A stretch of DNA of 64,000 nucleotides from Dactylis glomerata (GCA_007115705.1 QXEO01001023.1:2057701-2121700); one strand, 5' to 3'. Counted from the first letter of the stretch, positions 1-12,574 are shown. Made by a program: numbers and translations. The notes: generated by a model not told the origin, from the sequence alone.

Positions 1-720
1 TATACCCCTTCCTCTCTTCCTCCCCAGCTTGCTCGTCCTCATCAAGAACAAGACACTATTTGGAGCCAACCTCACTGCAAGATCTCCACCCTCAACCACC
101 CAAAGTCTTAGATCTTTGGAGGATCGAAGGAGGAGGTCCCGATCTACATCTCCACCGAAGGAATTTCTTTTTCCCCTCCTTTTGCTTGAGGGATTTGTTC
201 CTAGTGGTTCTTTGGAAACACTAGGTGGTTTGATTCGAGATTTCTCTAGTCTTTGTGGATTCTAGCCTCCGTGGCTTTCTTGGGAGCCTCCAATTCAGTT
301 GTGGATGTGTGCCCCAATCTCCGTGTAAGGGATTCGGTGAGTTCCCCCAATACCACTGCTTAGTGGAACGAGCTAGCCTCCGTGGCTTGCTCACCGGAGA
401 ACAAGGTGAGCCTCCGTGGCGTTGGTCGACTCCGTGTCACCACACCTCTCCAACGTAGACGTACTTCCCCTCAAAAGTAAGGAACTACGGGAATACATCC
501 TTGTGTCTCCGGTCTCCGCTCCTCGGTTATTTCTTATCCGAACTCGCTTACTTGCTTACTTGTTTACTTGTTCACTTGCTTGCTTGCCACTTAGGAAATT
601 CACCTAGTTGCACATCTAGAGAATTTACTTTGTGTCAAGCCATAAATTGAAAAAGATAAATTTTTTGTGTAGCGCCTATTCACCCCCCCTCTAGTCGCCC
701 GTGTGATCCTTTTCACAAGG
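1..720 (+). mobile_element. LTR retrotransposon fragment (3' part of an LTR)
   Basis: This stretch has repeated 'gcctccgtggc' phrases and ends in a run GCGCCTATTCACCCCCCCTC followed by 'tagtcgcccg'. That type of U5 end is common just before the primer-binding site of Triticeae LTR retrotransposons. No TGGTATCAGAGC primer site follows, and the sequence passes straight into a different LTR at about 721, so the element is truncated on both sides. Short open frames here look incidental. Family not assigned. Confidence 0.5.
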
Positions 721-2309
721 TGTGATGAATATAGCAACAAGTTTTTTCCTCAATAAGAAACCAAGGTTATCAATCCAGTAGGAGAACAAAATATGACTGA
801 AGGTGATGCCCACTAGCTTGCGATAGCTCTGGACAATTTATAGGGCGCCTCATCCAAGCTTTGCTTTGCGAGCGGCAACGTGGAACCTGCACATAACACA
901 ACCAAATACATTGTTCCCAACTTACGATGAGGTTGTCAATCTCATCGGTTTGCTTGAAACAAAGGGTATGAGCGTATCGAGTGGAAAGCAATAATAATAT
1001 GCGAGTAAAGTAAACAGTGCGAGTAAAGTAAATAGGTAATAGCAATATAAAGGAAATAGGACCGGGATCCACAGTTCACTAGTGGTGTCTCTCCATAAGA
1101 TAAAATAATACATGCTGGGTAAACAAATTACAGTTGGGCAATTGATAGAATAAAGACAACGTGCATATGATGAGAGGATCACTATGAGATTTACTCTGGG
1201 CATTACAACAAGATACATAGACCGCCATCCAACTGCATCTATGACTAATAATCCACTTGTGGCGAATCAATCCGAGAACACCACAAGTATTAAGTTGCGA
1301 ACAACAGATAATTGCGTTAAGCAAAGTGTGTAATGTAAACAAAGTATATGCCCTCGAGCATATGAATGTTGTTTTCCCCCTAGTAGCAATAGCACATCTA
1401 TAACCTTGGAGGTTTCTATCACTCCTCCAGATTAAATAGAGGCATGAACCCACTATCGAGCATAAATACCCCCTCTTGGAGTCACTAACAACTACGCGGC
1501 CAAGATAGCTACTAACAACGGAGAGCATGCAAGATCATAAACAACATAGAGATAACATAAGATAAAATTTAGTACTTCAAATCAAGCATAACACCAATAT
1601 TCATCGAATCCCAACAAACCAAACATGTAGAATTACATAACGGTGATCTCAATCATGTAAGGCAGGTCATGAGATCTAAACATGAAGCACATGGTGGAGA
1701 AGACAACCATTTAGCTACTGCTATGGACCCATAGTCCAAGGTAGACTACTCACTCATCGCTCCGGAGGCAAGCATGGCGATGAAGAAGACCTCCGGTGGC
1801 GATTTCCCTCTCCGGCAGGGTGCCGGGAAGAGCTTCTGGACCCTCTCGATCTTCGGGTCGACTGCGGCGGCGGATCGCGATGTGTTCTGGAAAATTGATC
1901 GGGTCTTTAGGTTTTTCCCGTCGGGGGGTCTTTATAGGCGAAGGGGCATCGTCAGAAGTGGACCGAGGTGGTCTCACACATAGGGGGCGCGGCCTACCCC
2001 TGGCCCGCACCGCCCTAGTGTGTGGGCCCCTCGTGGCCCTACTCCGTCTCTTCTTTGATTCTCTGGAAGCTTCGGTGAAATTCTGGGCGACTCGCTTTGG
2101 TTTCGTCTAATTCTGAGAATATATTTCCTGTGTAACTTTTCTGAAACACAAAAATAGTAGAAAACAGGGAACTGGCACTGTGGCGACTTGTTAATAGGTT
2201 AGTTCCAGAAAATGCATAAAAGTGCCATGAAGTGTAACGAAACATTAAGCAAATGGTGTAAAAACAAGCATGGAGCATCAAAAATTATGGATACGTTGGA
2301 GACGTATCA
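721..2309 (+). mobile_element. Gypsy-type LTR, solo or truncated
   Basis: The 3' end reads GATACGTTGGAGACGTATCA, the same terminal sequence as the paired LTRs at 34739-36281 and 41730-43263. The preceding 550 bases follow the same order: 'gcagggtgcc', then 'ataggcgaaggggc', then 'ggaactggcactgtggc', then 'ggtgtaaaaacaagcatgg'. At about 1.59 kb it is close to the 1.54-kb length of those LTRs. I find no matching 5-bp duplication at its edges (caagg / gtagc), so it is either an old solo LTR or a broken copy. Its upstream half differs from the 34.7-kb element, which suggests a related subfamily. Confidence 0.6.
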
Positions 2310-2400
2310 GTAGCCTGATACTTTGCATGCTCAAACAATTCCCTTTGCTTGCAGCATGCCAGTGTGCTAGACGTGGCAAACATATTAGAGACATGGTGTT

Positions 2401-2983
2401 TTGGCTCATAGGAGCAAATGCACCTATTATGAAAAATACATTTTAAATATATTTAAAAAAATTCAAATAATTTGAAAAAAAAAATCCCGATATGCATCTG
2501 AACATTCTATGTCCATCCACTAAAGTTTTGGTGTGAAAAGACATTTTTTGTGCCCTCTGTAAAAAAGACAAAAACAGCTACGTAAATACTCCCTCCATAC
2601 CGGATTATAGGGCAAATGCGTACTTTGAGATGAACTTTGACCTTTAATTTTAGTCAAAAATCTAAAAATTATACCATTGAATTCATATTTAAAAGAACTT
2701 TCCAATGGTATAATTTTTATGTCAAATATTTCATATTTTTTTGACTAAAATTAATTATTAAAGTTTGTCTTAAAATACACATTTGCCCAATAATCCGGTA
2801 TGGAGGTAGTAGCATAAAAAATTATCTTTTTTACACAAGTCACAAAATTTATCTTTTTTCTTACAAAACTTGGTGAGTGAACATAAAATATCTAGATGCA
2901 CGCTAAGAATTTTTTTTCAGAATTTTTAGACATTTTGAAAAATATTTTTTAGCCAACGGATGCATATACACCTAGGAGTCAAA
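2401..2983. mobile_element. Foldback MITE-like element
   Basis: The left edge reads 'ggctcataggagcaaatgc'. The reverse complement of the right edge reads 'tttgactcctaggtgtatat' and then 'gcatcc'. Both are followed by AT-rich sequence containing 'cattttaaat/attttgaaaa' and a 'gcatct' block, giving imperfect inverted arms. A Stowaway element (2589-2809) sits in the centre. No clear target duplication was identified, so the class is uncertain; Mutator-type foldback elements look like this. Confidence 0.4.
2589..2809. mobile_element. Stowaway MITE (Tc1/mariner type)
   Basis: Starts CTCCCTCCATACCGG and ends CCGGTATGGAGGTAG, flanked by TA on both sides (2587-2588 and 2810-2811). The two halves pair along most of the 221-bp length, including matching 'aatggtataatttttat/aaaattataccatt' segments. 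These are the terminal repeats and TA duplication of Stowaway elements. It carries no coding capacity and is nested in the foldback element at 2401-2983. Confidence 0.85.
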
Positions 2984-5900
2984 GTAGATTTCCGACATAT
3001 TAGCTGCTATATTAAATTATTGGCTGATAATAATTGGCTAAAGGAGATTTGTCATTATTCGGCTTCAGCCACTACATGTGTCAAAACCTTGCATTGACGT
3101 GAGCTCTGCTATATTACTAGCTATGGGGAAAACATGTTCCAAGTTGTGAAAACCTGCTTTGTTAGGTTGATCTGTGTCATCTGACAATTAGGTTCTTCTT
3201 TGGTGTAGCTTTTACTTGTATATATATGCTTATTGATTAATGACGCTTCAGATGACTAATGATGGTATGGTGATTAACAATTTCTTAGCGTCAAATATGG
3301 GATTTATTTTGTCTTTAAGAAAAAATTCATGTGCATACGTATCTGTTTGCATCATCTGGGCATCCAAAGACTTTTGTGAACAGGTACGGAGTATTTAAAA
3401 TACAAATTTTATTTCCTACTTGCATTACATACCATCGCTAAAGGCTTCCATTTGCATCAATGATTATTTGTTGGACAACATTGCATGGCACGCCAGGCAT
3501 GTTAATCATCTATTTTGCAGCTTATCTGTGGTAACAAGTAATTGTCTGTCAGATATATTTTTTGTTTCACGGTATTCATGATTTCCAAGCACATGGAGTC
3601 ACATTTGCTGTTTTTCTGAATAGTACATTCAAGCAGCAGTTGCTCATGGTTCTCTTGACGAGTAATTTTTCTAAGAACTTTGTTATGTTGATTAATTCAA
3701 CCATCATTCCTTTGGTTCTTGATAGAATAGATCCTTTCTCTGAACTATTACCATCACACTGCTAGCTCCTTCTCAAATTTGATGGTTCCTAGAGTGGAAC
3801 ATTACGCTTCAGCATAATCATCGTTGGTGTATGTGGTACATGGCTTAGTAAGTAAAATAGGCTAGGATGGTATTTTTCTATCAACTTGCCAATCTATCTA
3901 AGCTTTAAGCTTGAGACTGACCCGTTCCGCTGAGGCCTCCTCCCACACAATTGTTTCGAGCCGTTTGATCCCAGATAAGGAGCCATCTGAGTCGTCCGTT
4001 ACGGCTAATGGAAGGAAACTTTTGTTACAGCGAGCGGTGACTTTTCTGTGAAACAAACTGGCCTGTTTAGACTCTGGCCCACTACACGGTGACCCAGTCA
4101 TCTCTCGCTACCGTAAATAATTGAGGTGACCCATCGACCCTCAACGCACCTAGAGGTCCTGATGCATAGCCATGATTCCTCTCTCCCGAGCACGCAGCCG
4201 CACTTAATTAGGTAAGCAGCCGCCACCCCGCCTCAACTCACGACGCTGGAGTGCAATTCATTGCCTCCCACACCGGCCCCTGGCCCCACCTATCCAGTGC
4301 CGCACCTCCAGCCGTCTTTGACGGCACATCCCGAGCGCACCAGCCCGGGGATCAACGGCCAACCGGAATCGGCGCAAGCCGCGAGCCGGCTCCACCTCCC
4401 GTGGAGCGGCGGCTGCGGAAGCTGTCCTCTCCTGCCACGCTGGAGCTTATGTTCGGCTCCAGAGGCGGAGATGTGATATTGACAGAATGACGAGGTGGAT
4501 CTCAATGCTGGCAAGCTCCAGTGGCCTCTGGTCCTCCCGCGCATTGGTGAAATTCAAGGGGAGCACCAGGAGCTGTGTGGCCCTTCATGGCGTCGTGAGA
4601 GATCGATGGTGGTGACGCTGCCTCCAGCGTGTTCGGGGAAATGTCGGGGCTGCTCAAGCATTGGTACAGGACTATTCAAACAAAAACGAGGTAATAGTGG
4701 CCAAATTAACAACTACTTACATATTAGTTCAGTGATTTTCTCTGTGTGATTATCCTAGCCCAAGACCCTTGCAGGTGTAGTTGGTCTTTGTAAAATTGAT
4801 ATTATGTAAATTATCCATACCTAAGTTTTGTAATGATAGATTAATGGATTTTGTCTCTTGTCAGGCCATTGACGTCACTACGTAAATCCAGCATTCAAAA
4901 AAGCATTCCAGGGTATCTTTGTGTAAATCGGATGGAAGGTAATGAGGCTATATCTAAGTACTTTGTGTGTATGTTGTGATCCAATAATCTCTGCAACATA
5001 TGCTAGCATTTGGAACTGTATCATATCCAGACCTCAAATGAAAATTTCTAATGTCATCAGCCAAGTTCCCTCCCGTGCGCTGGCCTTTGTCTCAATAGGT
5101 TGCAATACTCTGAAAACATGGGAGTTAATGATCAACATGTGCATTATCACTTTTCATGCTCCTCGACCAAACACCTTCCAGTGGAAAACATATCATGAAA
5201 TTGTATTTTCTCTTTCTACCGAGGGAGATTAAATCATTAGAATGTAGTATTCTTTAGAATGCCAACATATTAATTTTGTTGGGTTGGATAAACTTACTAT
5301 ACTCAGTCTGGCTTGATTGGGTGGATAAACTTACTATATTCAGTTTGGCTTGATTGGGTCGTCATATTGGTTGAGTATATTGATGCACACAAACATGTAG
5401 TTTTGTGATATATTGTTAGCAGACCACTCTCTCTTAGATGTTTAGGAACTGAACTGATGTTTCTCTCAATCCGAAGGTGCCATCTCAGTAGATTCCACCG
5501 GCTGAAACTTCATTTTAGAATGTAGTGAATGTTTTCAAGGTAGTAGAAACATACTTGCATTTGAAATGTTTTGCTTAAACTTCATTTTAGCATGTAGTGA
5601 ATGTTCAGTCGTTCCCGCTCTCCTATTGTTTTTTCCCTTTTATCCAGCATTTTTTGTTCCTTCTAGCTGTGTTGGCTTTCCCTCTTGACTGTGGTTGTTT
5701 GTGGTGCGCCCTTGTGTTTGCAGGCTGTCACTTGGAGCTGCCGGTGGCTGCTGGTTTTGTTCCGTTCTTCGGTGGGTCTGCAGTTTGTTCTACTACTACT
5801 TAGGTAGGTGGGAGGGTGGTGGGCGCCGTCGTGTGCTCCGCGTTGTGTTTCGCCGCCCACGGCCATTCCTGTTCCAGGGCACCTGACGCAACAGGCGCAA

Positions 5901-7748
5901 CGACAGCCAAGCCAACCTGGTGCGGATTGGGGGCAGGCATGGTGACGCGATGAGCACACTGGGTGAGGCGGCAAGCGACGCAGCGGGTGTTGAGCACTTG
6001 AGCGGGGCACAGAGAACGTCTGCGGACAGCGCACAAAGAAAGTCGATGCAGCACACATTAGTTAGAGCACAGCGGGAAGGCAGCAAAATCGGCATCTGAC
6101 GACTATGGCATGGTTCGGCCATGGCGCGACACAAGAACGGGCCGGCTCGAACGGTGCAGCTATAATACGGCTCGATCGCATGTCAACGCGGCCATGGAAT
6201 CGCTCCGGTCAAAAAATACAAGTAATAATAAATTAAAATGCAAGCAGTTGGGAGAGAAGTTTCTTCCAGAAAAAGAGGCCCACACTAGCTAGCTAGCACA
6301 TATATTGAAATCTGAATTTGTCTACTATGGAATAACTATACCAAAACAGTACAAAACGAAAAAAAACATCTCTGGCCATTTCGCCCGCCGATTATAGGTG
6401 GGGTATGCTTCTGCTTTGCCAAGAAATACTCCATTATCATTGTATATATGTTACTGTTATGTGCCTTTGAGTTCTATACATAGGAGCATTTACTCCAAGC
6501 ACATATTCCATGGAATAGTTTTAGCAAACTATCATGGAAGGTAAACATCATTCAGAATATAAAGAAATTAGTATCCTATTTGTAGACCAGCCATAAATTT
6601 TTCCATCTAGCAACCGCCCCGTTGGTGTGGGTCTCCTCTGGTCTGTCAAGTAAGCCCTCCTCCTGCTGCGCGTCGAGTTGGTAGCGCCATGTTCAAAGTA
6701 TGTTAATGTTTGTAGAAGTTCATAGATGCATATGACATCACTTGTGTCAAGGATTTTAAGGGCACATCAATGCTGATTTGAAATATGAAAAAGACTGTTT
6801 GATATGGTTCTCCAATGTGTATGTTGTTTCAAGAACACATAAATGTACTTGTGATTGTTATGTTTGTATTAGCTCTAAGGTACTTTATCTCAACCTTTGT
6901 ATTATTTAGAATTATTTTTACCCTAATCGTAGAATTCTGATAAGATCAAATAATTATGAAATTTAGACATGTTAGCCGGGTAAATACTGCTAATTATTTG
7001 TATTCTCTTGATTGTTACGTTTAGAAGAATGCTACCAGTTCAATGTTTACGCCAAGTATGCCTCTGATTAGCTAACAACGGTTGATAGATCTCTTTATAT
7101 AATTAAAACTGTCATTTTTTACAATTGGCAATAATTTGGGGTCATTATTCTTGGTTTAAGAGCTAATAGTCCCTTAAGCTATTCAACCTATATATAGAAC
7201 CGTGGTTCTTAGTGTGACTGGATCTTTATAGAATTATTATGTGTATTATTTAGTTAGTGTCCTACGTGTTGTGCTGCAGAAGCATTTTATAAGCTGTTAA
7301 GCTTCAGTGAGTATGAAGACTAGATGCATAAAATGGTCTTTTTTTATTGATTCTACCAATCTTAAAAAGTCACAAATTTATTCACATACTCTTATGCTGA
7401 GAATCTGGATGGTCCTGATCTGTCTCCACATGAGTTTGGGTTAAACTCATTATAAGATAATTAATACAAAATAACTACTTTCAATTAGTATAAAATAACT
7501 ACTCCCAAACGTTTTTCCCAAACAAAAATTTACAACGGGCAACAACACAACACGGCCGAGCACACTGGTAAGCTACATGTCAAACGCTCTATAGACGGGT
7601 CGAGCAAAGTCGGCCGGTTCGTCTAGTCTTTTTTTTTTTCTAAACATATGCGACCACCTTGCTAGTCCTAGCATGTCACGGTTCATTTTTTTTAGCACTT
7701 GACGCTCGGATGTATCCTACGTTACTATAGGGCAAGGCTATCTTACGG
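2984..7748. other. Intergenic, no recognisable gene
   Basis: Mostly AT-rich sequence with two GC-rich patches at about 4250-4660 and 5670-6140. Open frames in the patches (for example 4251-4490 and 5663-6058) give proline/arginine-rich or compositionally biased translations matching no family I recognise. A short direct duplication lies at 5284-5361, built on 'ggataaacttactata'. The GC-rich patches could be 5' leader exons of captured or dead genes; no splice-consistent model was found. Confidence 0.4.
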
Positions 7749-8334
7749 GTGACCGGAGCGACGGTCAAAATTTGGACCAGGTTCCTTCTCTGTCGGGCGA
7801 AGGGGAGAGCACCGCCAGAGAGAGACGAAGTGCCGGAGAGGAGAGGGAAGAAGACCACCGCTGCACACCGCCACACAACGGCGCCGCACCACCGTCTCCA
7901 TTCCCCCGCCGTCTTCACCGGCCTAACCGCCGGCGTCCCCGCCCGCGGCCGGCGTGCTGCCGCGGCGCCTCGCCGCCCTTCCTGCCCCAATCCCCTCCTC
8001 CGCCGCCCCGGCCATCCCTCTAAACTTCTCCGTGAGCATCTCTGTCTTTGGCGCCGGCGACCTGCACCCTCCACCCCTAAGTTCTATTCCTCGCCTCCAA
8101 TGGCGTCGCTGCTGCCGCGTCGTGCGCCTCCTCCGGCGAGGTCCAGTCTCTCCGTCTCCGTCTTGTCCGCGGCCAACCGCGGCCTCACCGGCTCTGGCGA
8201 GGTGGCCCCCGCTCCTCTTATCCCGCCCCGAGGTCTGTGCGCTGAGGAACGAAGGGATAAGAGGAATTGTACGGATAGGAGAAACTCTGGTGGACCCCAC
8301 GTTATTCAACCCGTTCGTGCGATCCGCACTAACT
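7749..8334 (+). other. GC-rich exon-like block, possible truncated gene start
   Basis: An open frame crosses the whole block. Within it, an ATG at 8101 starts a peptide beginning MASLLPRRAPPPARSS, rich in Ser, Arg and Ala and poor in acidic residues, like a plastid or mitochondrial targeting peptide. A possible splice donor (gaGGTCTG) lies at about 8231. No downstream exon is visible before or after the MULE that begins at 8335, so this is either the 5' exon of a dead gene or a captured fragment. Function unknown. Confidence 0.3.
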
Positions 8335-8513
8335 GGAAAAAAATCTTATAGGACCTGGTCTACAATCCCATCTGCTTAGACCACCTCCAGCATGTGACAC
8401 CTGTCGTCGCTAATCTTAATGCACCAGACCCCGCTGACCACGTAATTAGATAGTTAATAATGATTCCCAGATCGCTAACTTGCCGATTTCCAACGATTCC
8501 CGGTTCCAAAGTA
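8335..8513 (+). repeat. Left terminal inverted repeat of the MULE
   Basis: About 180 bp, matching the reverse complement of 10152-10329 with scattered substitutions. Shared blocks include 'cacctgtcgtcgctaatctt', 'gattcccagatcgctaac' and 'cgattcccggttcc'. The C-terminal tail of the transposase frame runs through this repeat. Confidence 0.9.
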
Positions 8514-9818
8514 CGTTTACTGGAGACGTAAAAAGGGAATAGATCAGGGAAGCTACAGGCTGAGATCGCTAATCTTTCTTCATATACACACCTCTTAAAT
8601 TTTTTTAGAAACTCTGGATGGTTGGAAATGACATGACTAAGATGCTTAGCCGCATTTTGATACAAGTGCCATAAACAAAGACGGTGCATTGTATTCGGAA
8701 ATACCTTTCCAATTGCATTTATAATTGCAGCACACTGATCAGTGAATATTGTCTCCGGATGCTTACCCGACATTGCTTGAAGGAAGGTACGAAAAAGCCA
8801 CTCAAACGACTCTTTTTTTTCATCATATATCAATGCAGCTCCAAAAATTATTGTCTGCTTGTGATTGTTGACACCAAGTATCGGAGCAAAGGGCATTTCA
8901 AACTTATTTGTTTGAAACGTGGTATCAAAAGAAATAACATCACCATAGACAGCATAATCCATAATTGCCTGACCATCGGCCCAAAAGAAGTTCTTTATTC
9001 TACCCTCCTCCTCATCCAATTGCACGTCATGGAAGAACAAAGGGTCTTCAGCTTGTTTGTTCTTGAGATACTCTAACAACGTTTGTGCATCTTTGGATTC
9101 TAAGTACTTCTCGCGCTCACTCCTTATGAAATTGTTACTATCCATTTCCAAGAAGGGTACATTTTCCGCACCTCCATACCATTGCTCATAGAAATTATAT
9201 ATTTCAGTTGGCCTTATTCCCGATGTCTTCATTTGCTTGATCATATGACGATCGGCATCTACCAATTTGCGCTGCGACCTAAGCATATGCACCTTATCCG
9301 GAGTTACAAGATGGTGATTGTGACAAAGCACAACTTTCTGAATATTCCAAATGCCATCCCGACTGATGTTAAATTGAACCCGAGCTGAGCAGTTCACCCT
9401 TGATATAGCTTGTTCTTTGACTGTTTCATGAGTTGGATGCTTAGCCTTCACACCTTCCTTGCTACAAACTAAATATTTTGAAGACATAGTACCATCTGCT
9501 CTCTTTTTGTTGTGGCACTTCCTAATACTGAACCCTTTGCTCTTAGCATATGAATTATAGAATTGATATGCTTCTTCTTCAGATTGAAAACACATCCCAA
9601 CTTTTGGCACCTACAACATAGAAACATTGTAGGTTCAGTTTCAACTGATGTGAATACCTTACATATAAGAGAACTGATGTGAGTACCTCATCTCCATCGG
9701 GCACCCCCAAGTGAGAATTGAATGTTGATTCGCTGCTCGCGCCTGCAACCTTCGTCGGCGTCACAAGTTCGCGACTACCATCTCCCACTGTTCTACTCAG
9801 TACTTCGTCCTCCCCCAT
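8360..9818 (-). pseudogene. Truncated FAR1/FRS-like MULE transposase
   Basis: Two exons fit splice signals: 9818-9687 (44 codons, donor GAG|GTAC) and 9610-8360 (acceptor TAG|GTG), in the same phase, about 460 residues in all. The second exon starts with a FAR1 DNA-binding domain (GMCFQSEEEAYQFYNSYAKS, then a conserved Cys-His region around CHNHH). It continues into a MULE transposase domain with ISFDTTFQTNKF, the TDQCAAI aspartate region and MHRLCLWHL. After FKRCVYEERL the homology stops and the last 70 or so residues are encoded by the element's terminal repeat. The rest of the transposase core and the SWIM zinc finger normally present are missing. FAR1/FHY3 plant transcription factors derive from such transposases, but the location between Mutator ends argues for a transposon gene. 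Confidence 0.85.
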
Positions 9819-10151
9819 AGTTTCTGCAGCCTGGTTGTTGACCTGCAACGTCTTAAACACATACACACAATTCTAGTCAATCACCGTGATCTGATTGCAA
9901 ACTCACTACAGACAGGATTCTAGTCAATTCAGTATGATTAGTGTCACTCACCATGATCTGCTGAATCGTGGGAAGAAAGGTTGCATCCTTCAGCATTGGA
10001 ACGGCTGGCTTATACTTCCGGCGTCGTACGGACGGGAGTGGTCATCAGCTGTGCCACCAGCCGCCGCAGATATGAGAACGTCTTGCTTCGGTACAGAATC
10101 GTGAGAACCCTAAAGGCAATATCAATCAGAATATACGATACTAACTGCAGG

Positions 10152-10329
10152 ACGTGGGAACCGGGAATCGTTAGAAATCGGCAAGTTAGCGATCTGGGAA
10201 TCGTTATTAACTGTCTAATTACATGGTTAGCGGGGTCGGGTGCATTAAGATTAGCGACGACAGGTGTCCTGTGCTAGAGGTGGTCTACGCAGATGGAATT
10301 GTAGACCAGGTCCTATAAGATTTTTTTCC
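10152..10329 (-). repeat. Right terminal inverted repeat of the MULE
   Basis: Partner of 8335-8513, ending GGTCCTATAAGATTTTTTTC plus C, directly before the second GCACTAACT copy. An open frame at 9981-10277 is a readthrough of the repeat and not a gene. Confidence 0.9.
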
Positions 10330-10338
10330 GCACTAACT

Positions 10339-11340
10339 GTGGCCATGAGTACGTAACCGGCAAGGAGCCGGTTCGGTTACTAGATGCAATGGACTATAGA
10401 TTTATATGTCGCGTAACTCTTGGATCTATTAAATCTTAACCTTTAGCTATAAAATTAACGATGTATTTATTTCTAGCTTATGTAAACTAGCACAATACCC
10501 GTGCGTTGCTACGACAGATCTAATCTAACAAATATAAACCACGTTATTTTTATACTTGTAAATAAAAACATATTCACATTAAACCGTTTCATCGAGCTCC
10601 CGACTTTGCTCTACCATCACTATACCCGAACTCTACTGCCAATATCTCGATGCATGTCTGGGTATTCTGTCCTTGCAAATAGACGCTGCCGCGTAGGACG
10701 AAAGGAACCACCAGAGTTTTTCGATCATGAGCCTTCGTCATGTTCGCTCCAAGATTGAGTACTATTTTAAGCGTTGAACGTCTTCCCAAAGTTTAGAAAG
10801 GGTTAGCTATTGCAGTAGTGTAGTTTAGTAGCTTATAAAATCTTAGTCTTAAGTCCTCCCGAGACAATTTTTCTACAGTCATTCATTAGTAACTTTTTAA
10901 TTCAAAGAGCCACTCCGTTCCTTGAGGCGAGTGGTTCCTGTCATGGGCACTTGGACAGCTCCATGCCCCAGAATGAAATTTCACATGGATCTTGTCTGTA
11001 CCAACGTGATATTTAATAACCATGTTCCAGACTGCAGATCCTTAAGTCTGAATGTGATGAGAAATTTGCATATTGTTTAGTAAAACACGCAGGTGCAGGA
11101 GATATCAAACGCTCCGCCACATTAAGGCGCTCGTGCCGAGCGACTGCCGCTCTGGCTCCGGCTCTACGAAGACACGGTATCGGCGTGCCACGGCCGCTCT
11201 GCGGCGCAGCAGCTGATGCTCAACACGACTGCGCGATCTATGGCTGCGCTTCGCAAGGATCGGGCCATGGCCGCTAGCCCATGCGCGAGAGGAAGGACAG
11301 GGCACATTGGTACTGAATCCAACTATCATTGTCATCTGTC
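10339..11340. other. Intergenic, repeat-derived, no gene
   Basis: Holds a phrase ACTAGCACAATACCCGTGCG at about 10487-10506 that recurs, slightly changed, at 63466. Short frames (for example 10501-10758 and 11105-11335 minus) are not recognised. The flank to the right of the MULE does not resemble a continuation of the exon-like block at 7749-8334. Confidence 0.35.
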
Positions 11341-11686
11341 ATCTATTGCAATCAAGTGAAATTCAGGCTTCACGCTAACCAAAAGTAGTACCTCGGGGGC
11401 AGCATAGGGTCCCTCGGGCCTGAGGCCCTGAGCTTATCCTCCTTGACTGGCCTCCGGCCATCGGACGCTGGTCACCATAGCAACCGCTCCCGCTAGCTCG
11501 CCCAGCCTCGCAGCGTCCACGCTCCCAGCGTTCCGCGTCGTCGCTTGCATGCAGTTACTTGTGCGGCCGTCCGGCCAGCGGACCCGGGACCCAAGGTGCG
11601 CCGAGCCGCCACCGCTGAGTGCACAGAAGGCCGCGTGTCCCTTGGGTCCTGTTTTACTCGCGCGTGCTCGCGGCTGCACGAGCTCA

Positions 11687-12574
11687 TCACTGGCCATCGC
11701 ACGGGTTCCTCCTCTCTGCCTCGAGCTCCCCTAGCTCTGCGCTCATTGTCAGAGTGTTGACGATCTCGCTTGGAGAAGGCATGAGCGGCGCGCAGTCCAC
11801 CACATCAACACGGACGTTTGCTGTCATGGCCATCGGCTGCGCCACAGGGTAGATGCAGCTGCTGTCCGCTGTGCAAGTTGTGGTCACAGCCAGCTCACCA
11901 AGTACCATGGACGCCACCGTGGAAGCCCCCACAACACATGTGTCGCCGCCTGTGGGCGATGTGAGGTCGGGGTCGCCAGCACGCACCACACACGCAGAGA
12001 GGATGGAGGCAGGTGCTGTGGGACGGACGCTGCTGTCATGCACCACACATGCAGAAGGGATTACGCCGGTTGTTGATGCCAATGACGCTGCTGCGTTCTC
12101 GGTTGCACTGTTGTCTTCTCCTGGACATTCCGTCGACCAGGTGGTGGGCGCCACGAGAGCAAGTTCTGCTCCCACTGCAATGGAGATGGAGTCAGCTGCT
12201 GAAACTGACATGGTCCTCTCAGAGGTGACACTCGTGACCTGAACAAGGGCGTGCAGATCGGATGGCGACGAGGCCGAAGTCACCGCGGACGAAGCCCTTG
12301 GACGAACCAGGGCGTTGGCGAGCGCTTCCCGGATTGCCTCCTGACGCCTCTCGAACGCAGCGTCTAGCGCTGCTGTTACTGCCGCCGTTACCTCCGCGGT
12401 TACCGCCGCCTTGACCTCCGCCGCCGCCTCCGCCGCCATGACCGGAATGCGGGCGGCAAATTCTGCATGACGTCGTGCCCTCTTTACCTCCCCTTCAGCA
12501 AGGCGCTGCCGGGATTCCTCCATAGTTACCAGCTTGCGATCTCGGCGGGTAGCCCAAGCGGAACCTCTCAACAT
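11687..12574 (-). CDS. Hypothetical retrotransposon-associated ORF (295 aa)
   Basis: A long minus-strand frame lying just downstream, on that strand, of an LTR (12954-12688) and a tRNA-Met-type primer site (12685-12672). That is where a gag or leader ORF of an LTR retrotransposon sits. The first 40 residues are basic and glutamate/arginine-rich. Next comes an alanine-rich helical stretch (AAEAAAEVKAAVTAEVTAAV), then a low-complexity Ser/Thr/Val/Ala tail. I see no zinc knuckle, protease, integrase or reverse transcriptase, and I do not recognise the protein. It may be the degenerate gag region of a truncated or non-autonomous element, or a chance long frame in GC-rich DNA. No second LTR was found to the left. 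Confidence 0.4.
   Translation of the reverse strand: MLRGSAWATRRDRKLVTMEESRQRLAEGEVKRARRHAEFAARIPVMAAEAAAEVKAAVTAEVTAAVTAALDAAFERRQEAIREALANALVRPRASSAVTSASSPSDLHALVQVTSVTSERTMSVSAADSISIAVGAELALVAPTTWSTECPGEDNSATENAAASLASTTGVIPSACVVHDSSVRPTAPASILSACVVRAGDPDLTSPTGGDTCVVGASTVASMVLGELAVTTTCTADSSCIYPVAQPMAMTANVRVDVVDCAPLMPSPSEIVNTLTMSAELGELEAERRNPCDGQ

Larger units (their letters stand above)
8335..10329 (-). mobile_element. Mutator-like element (MULE) with FAR1-type transposase
   Basis: A complete 1,995-bp element. Both ends read GGAAAAAAATCTTATAGGAC inwards, and the inverted repeats extend about 180 bp with roughly 90 percent identity by eye. It is flanked by an exact 9-bp duplication, GCACTAACT, at 8326-8334 and 10330-10338. 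Long terminal repeats plus a 9-bp duplication define Mutator-type elements, and the minus-strand gene inside encodes a FAR1/MULE transposase piece. The gene lacks the usual C-terminal half, so the element is probably not autonomous. Confidence 0.92.

Noticed and set aside
721..2309. Complete LTR retrotransposon at the left edge
   Set aside because: Only one LTR-like unit, no primer site, no coding region and no matching 5-bp duplication could be found.
9981..10277. Plus-strand 98-codon frame
   Set aside because: It runs through the right terminal repeat of the MULE and mirrors the tail of the transposase frame.
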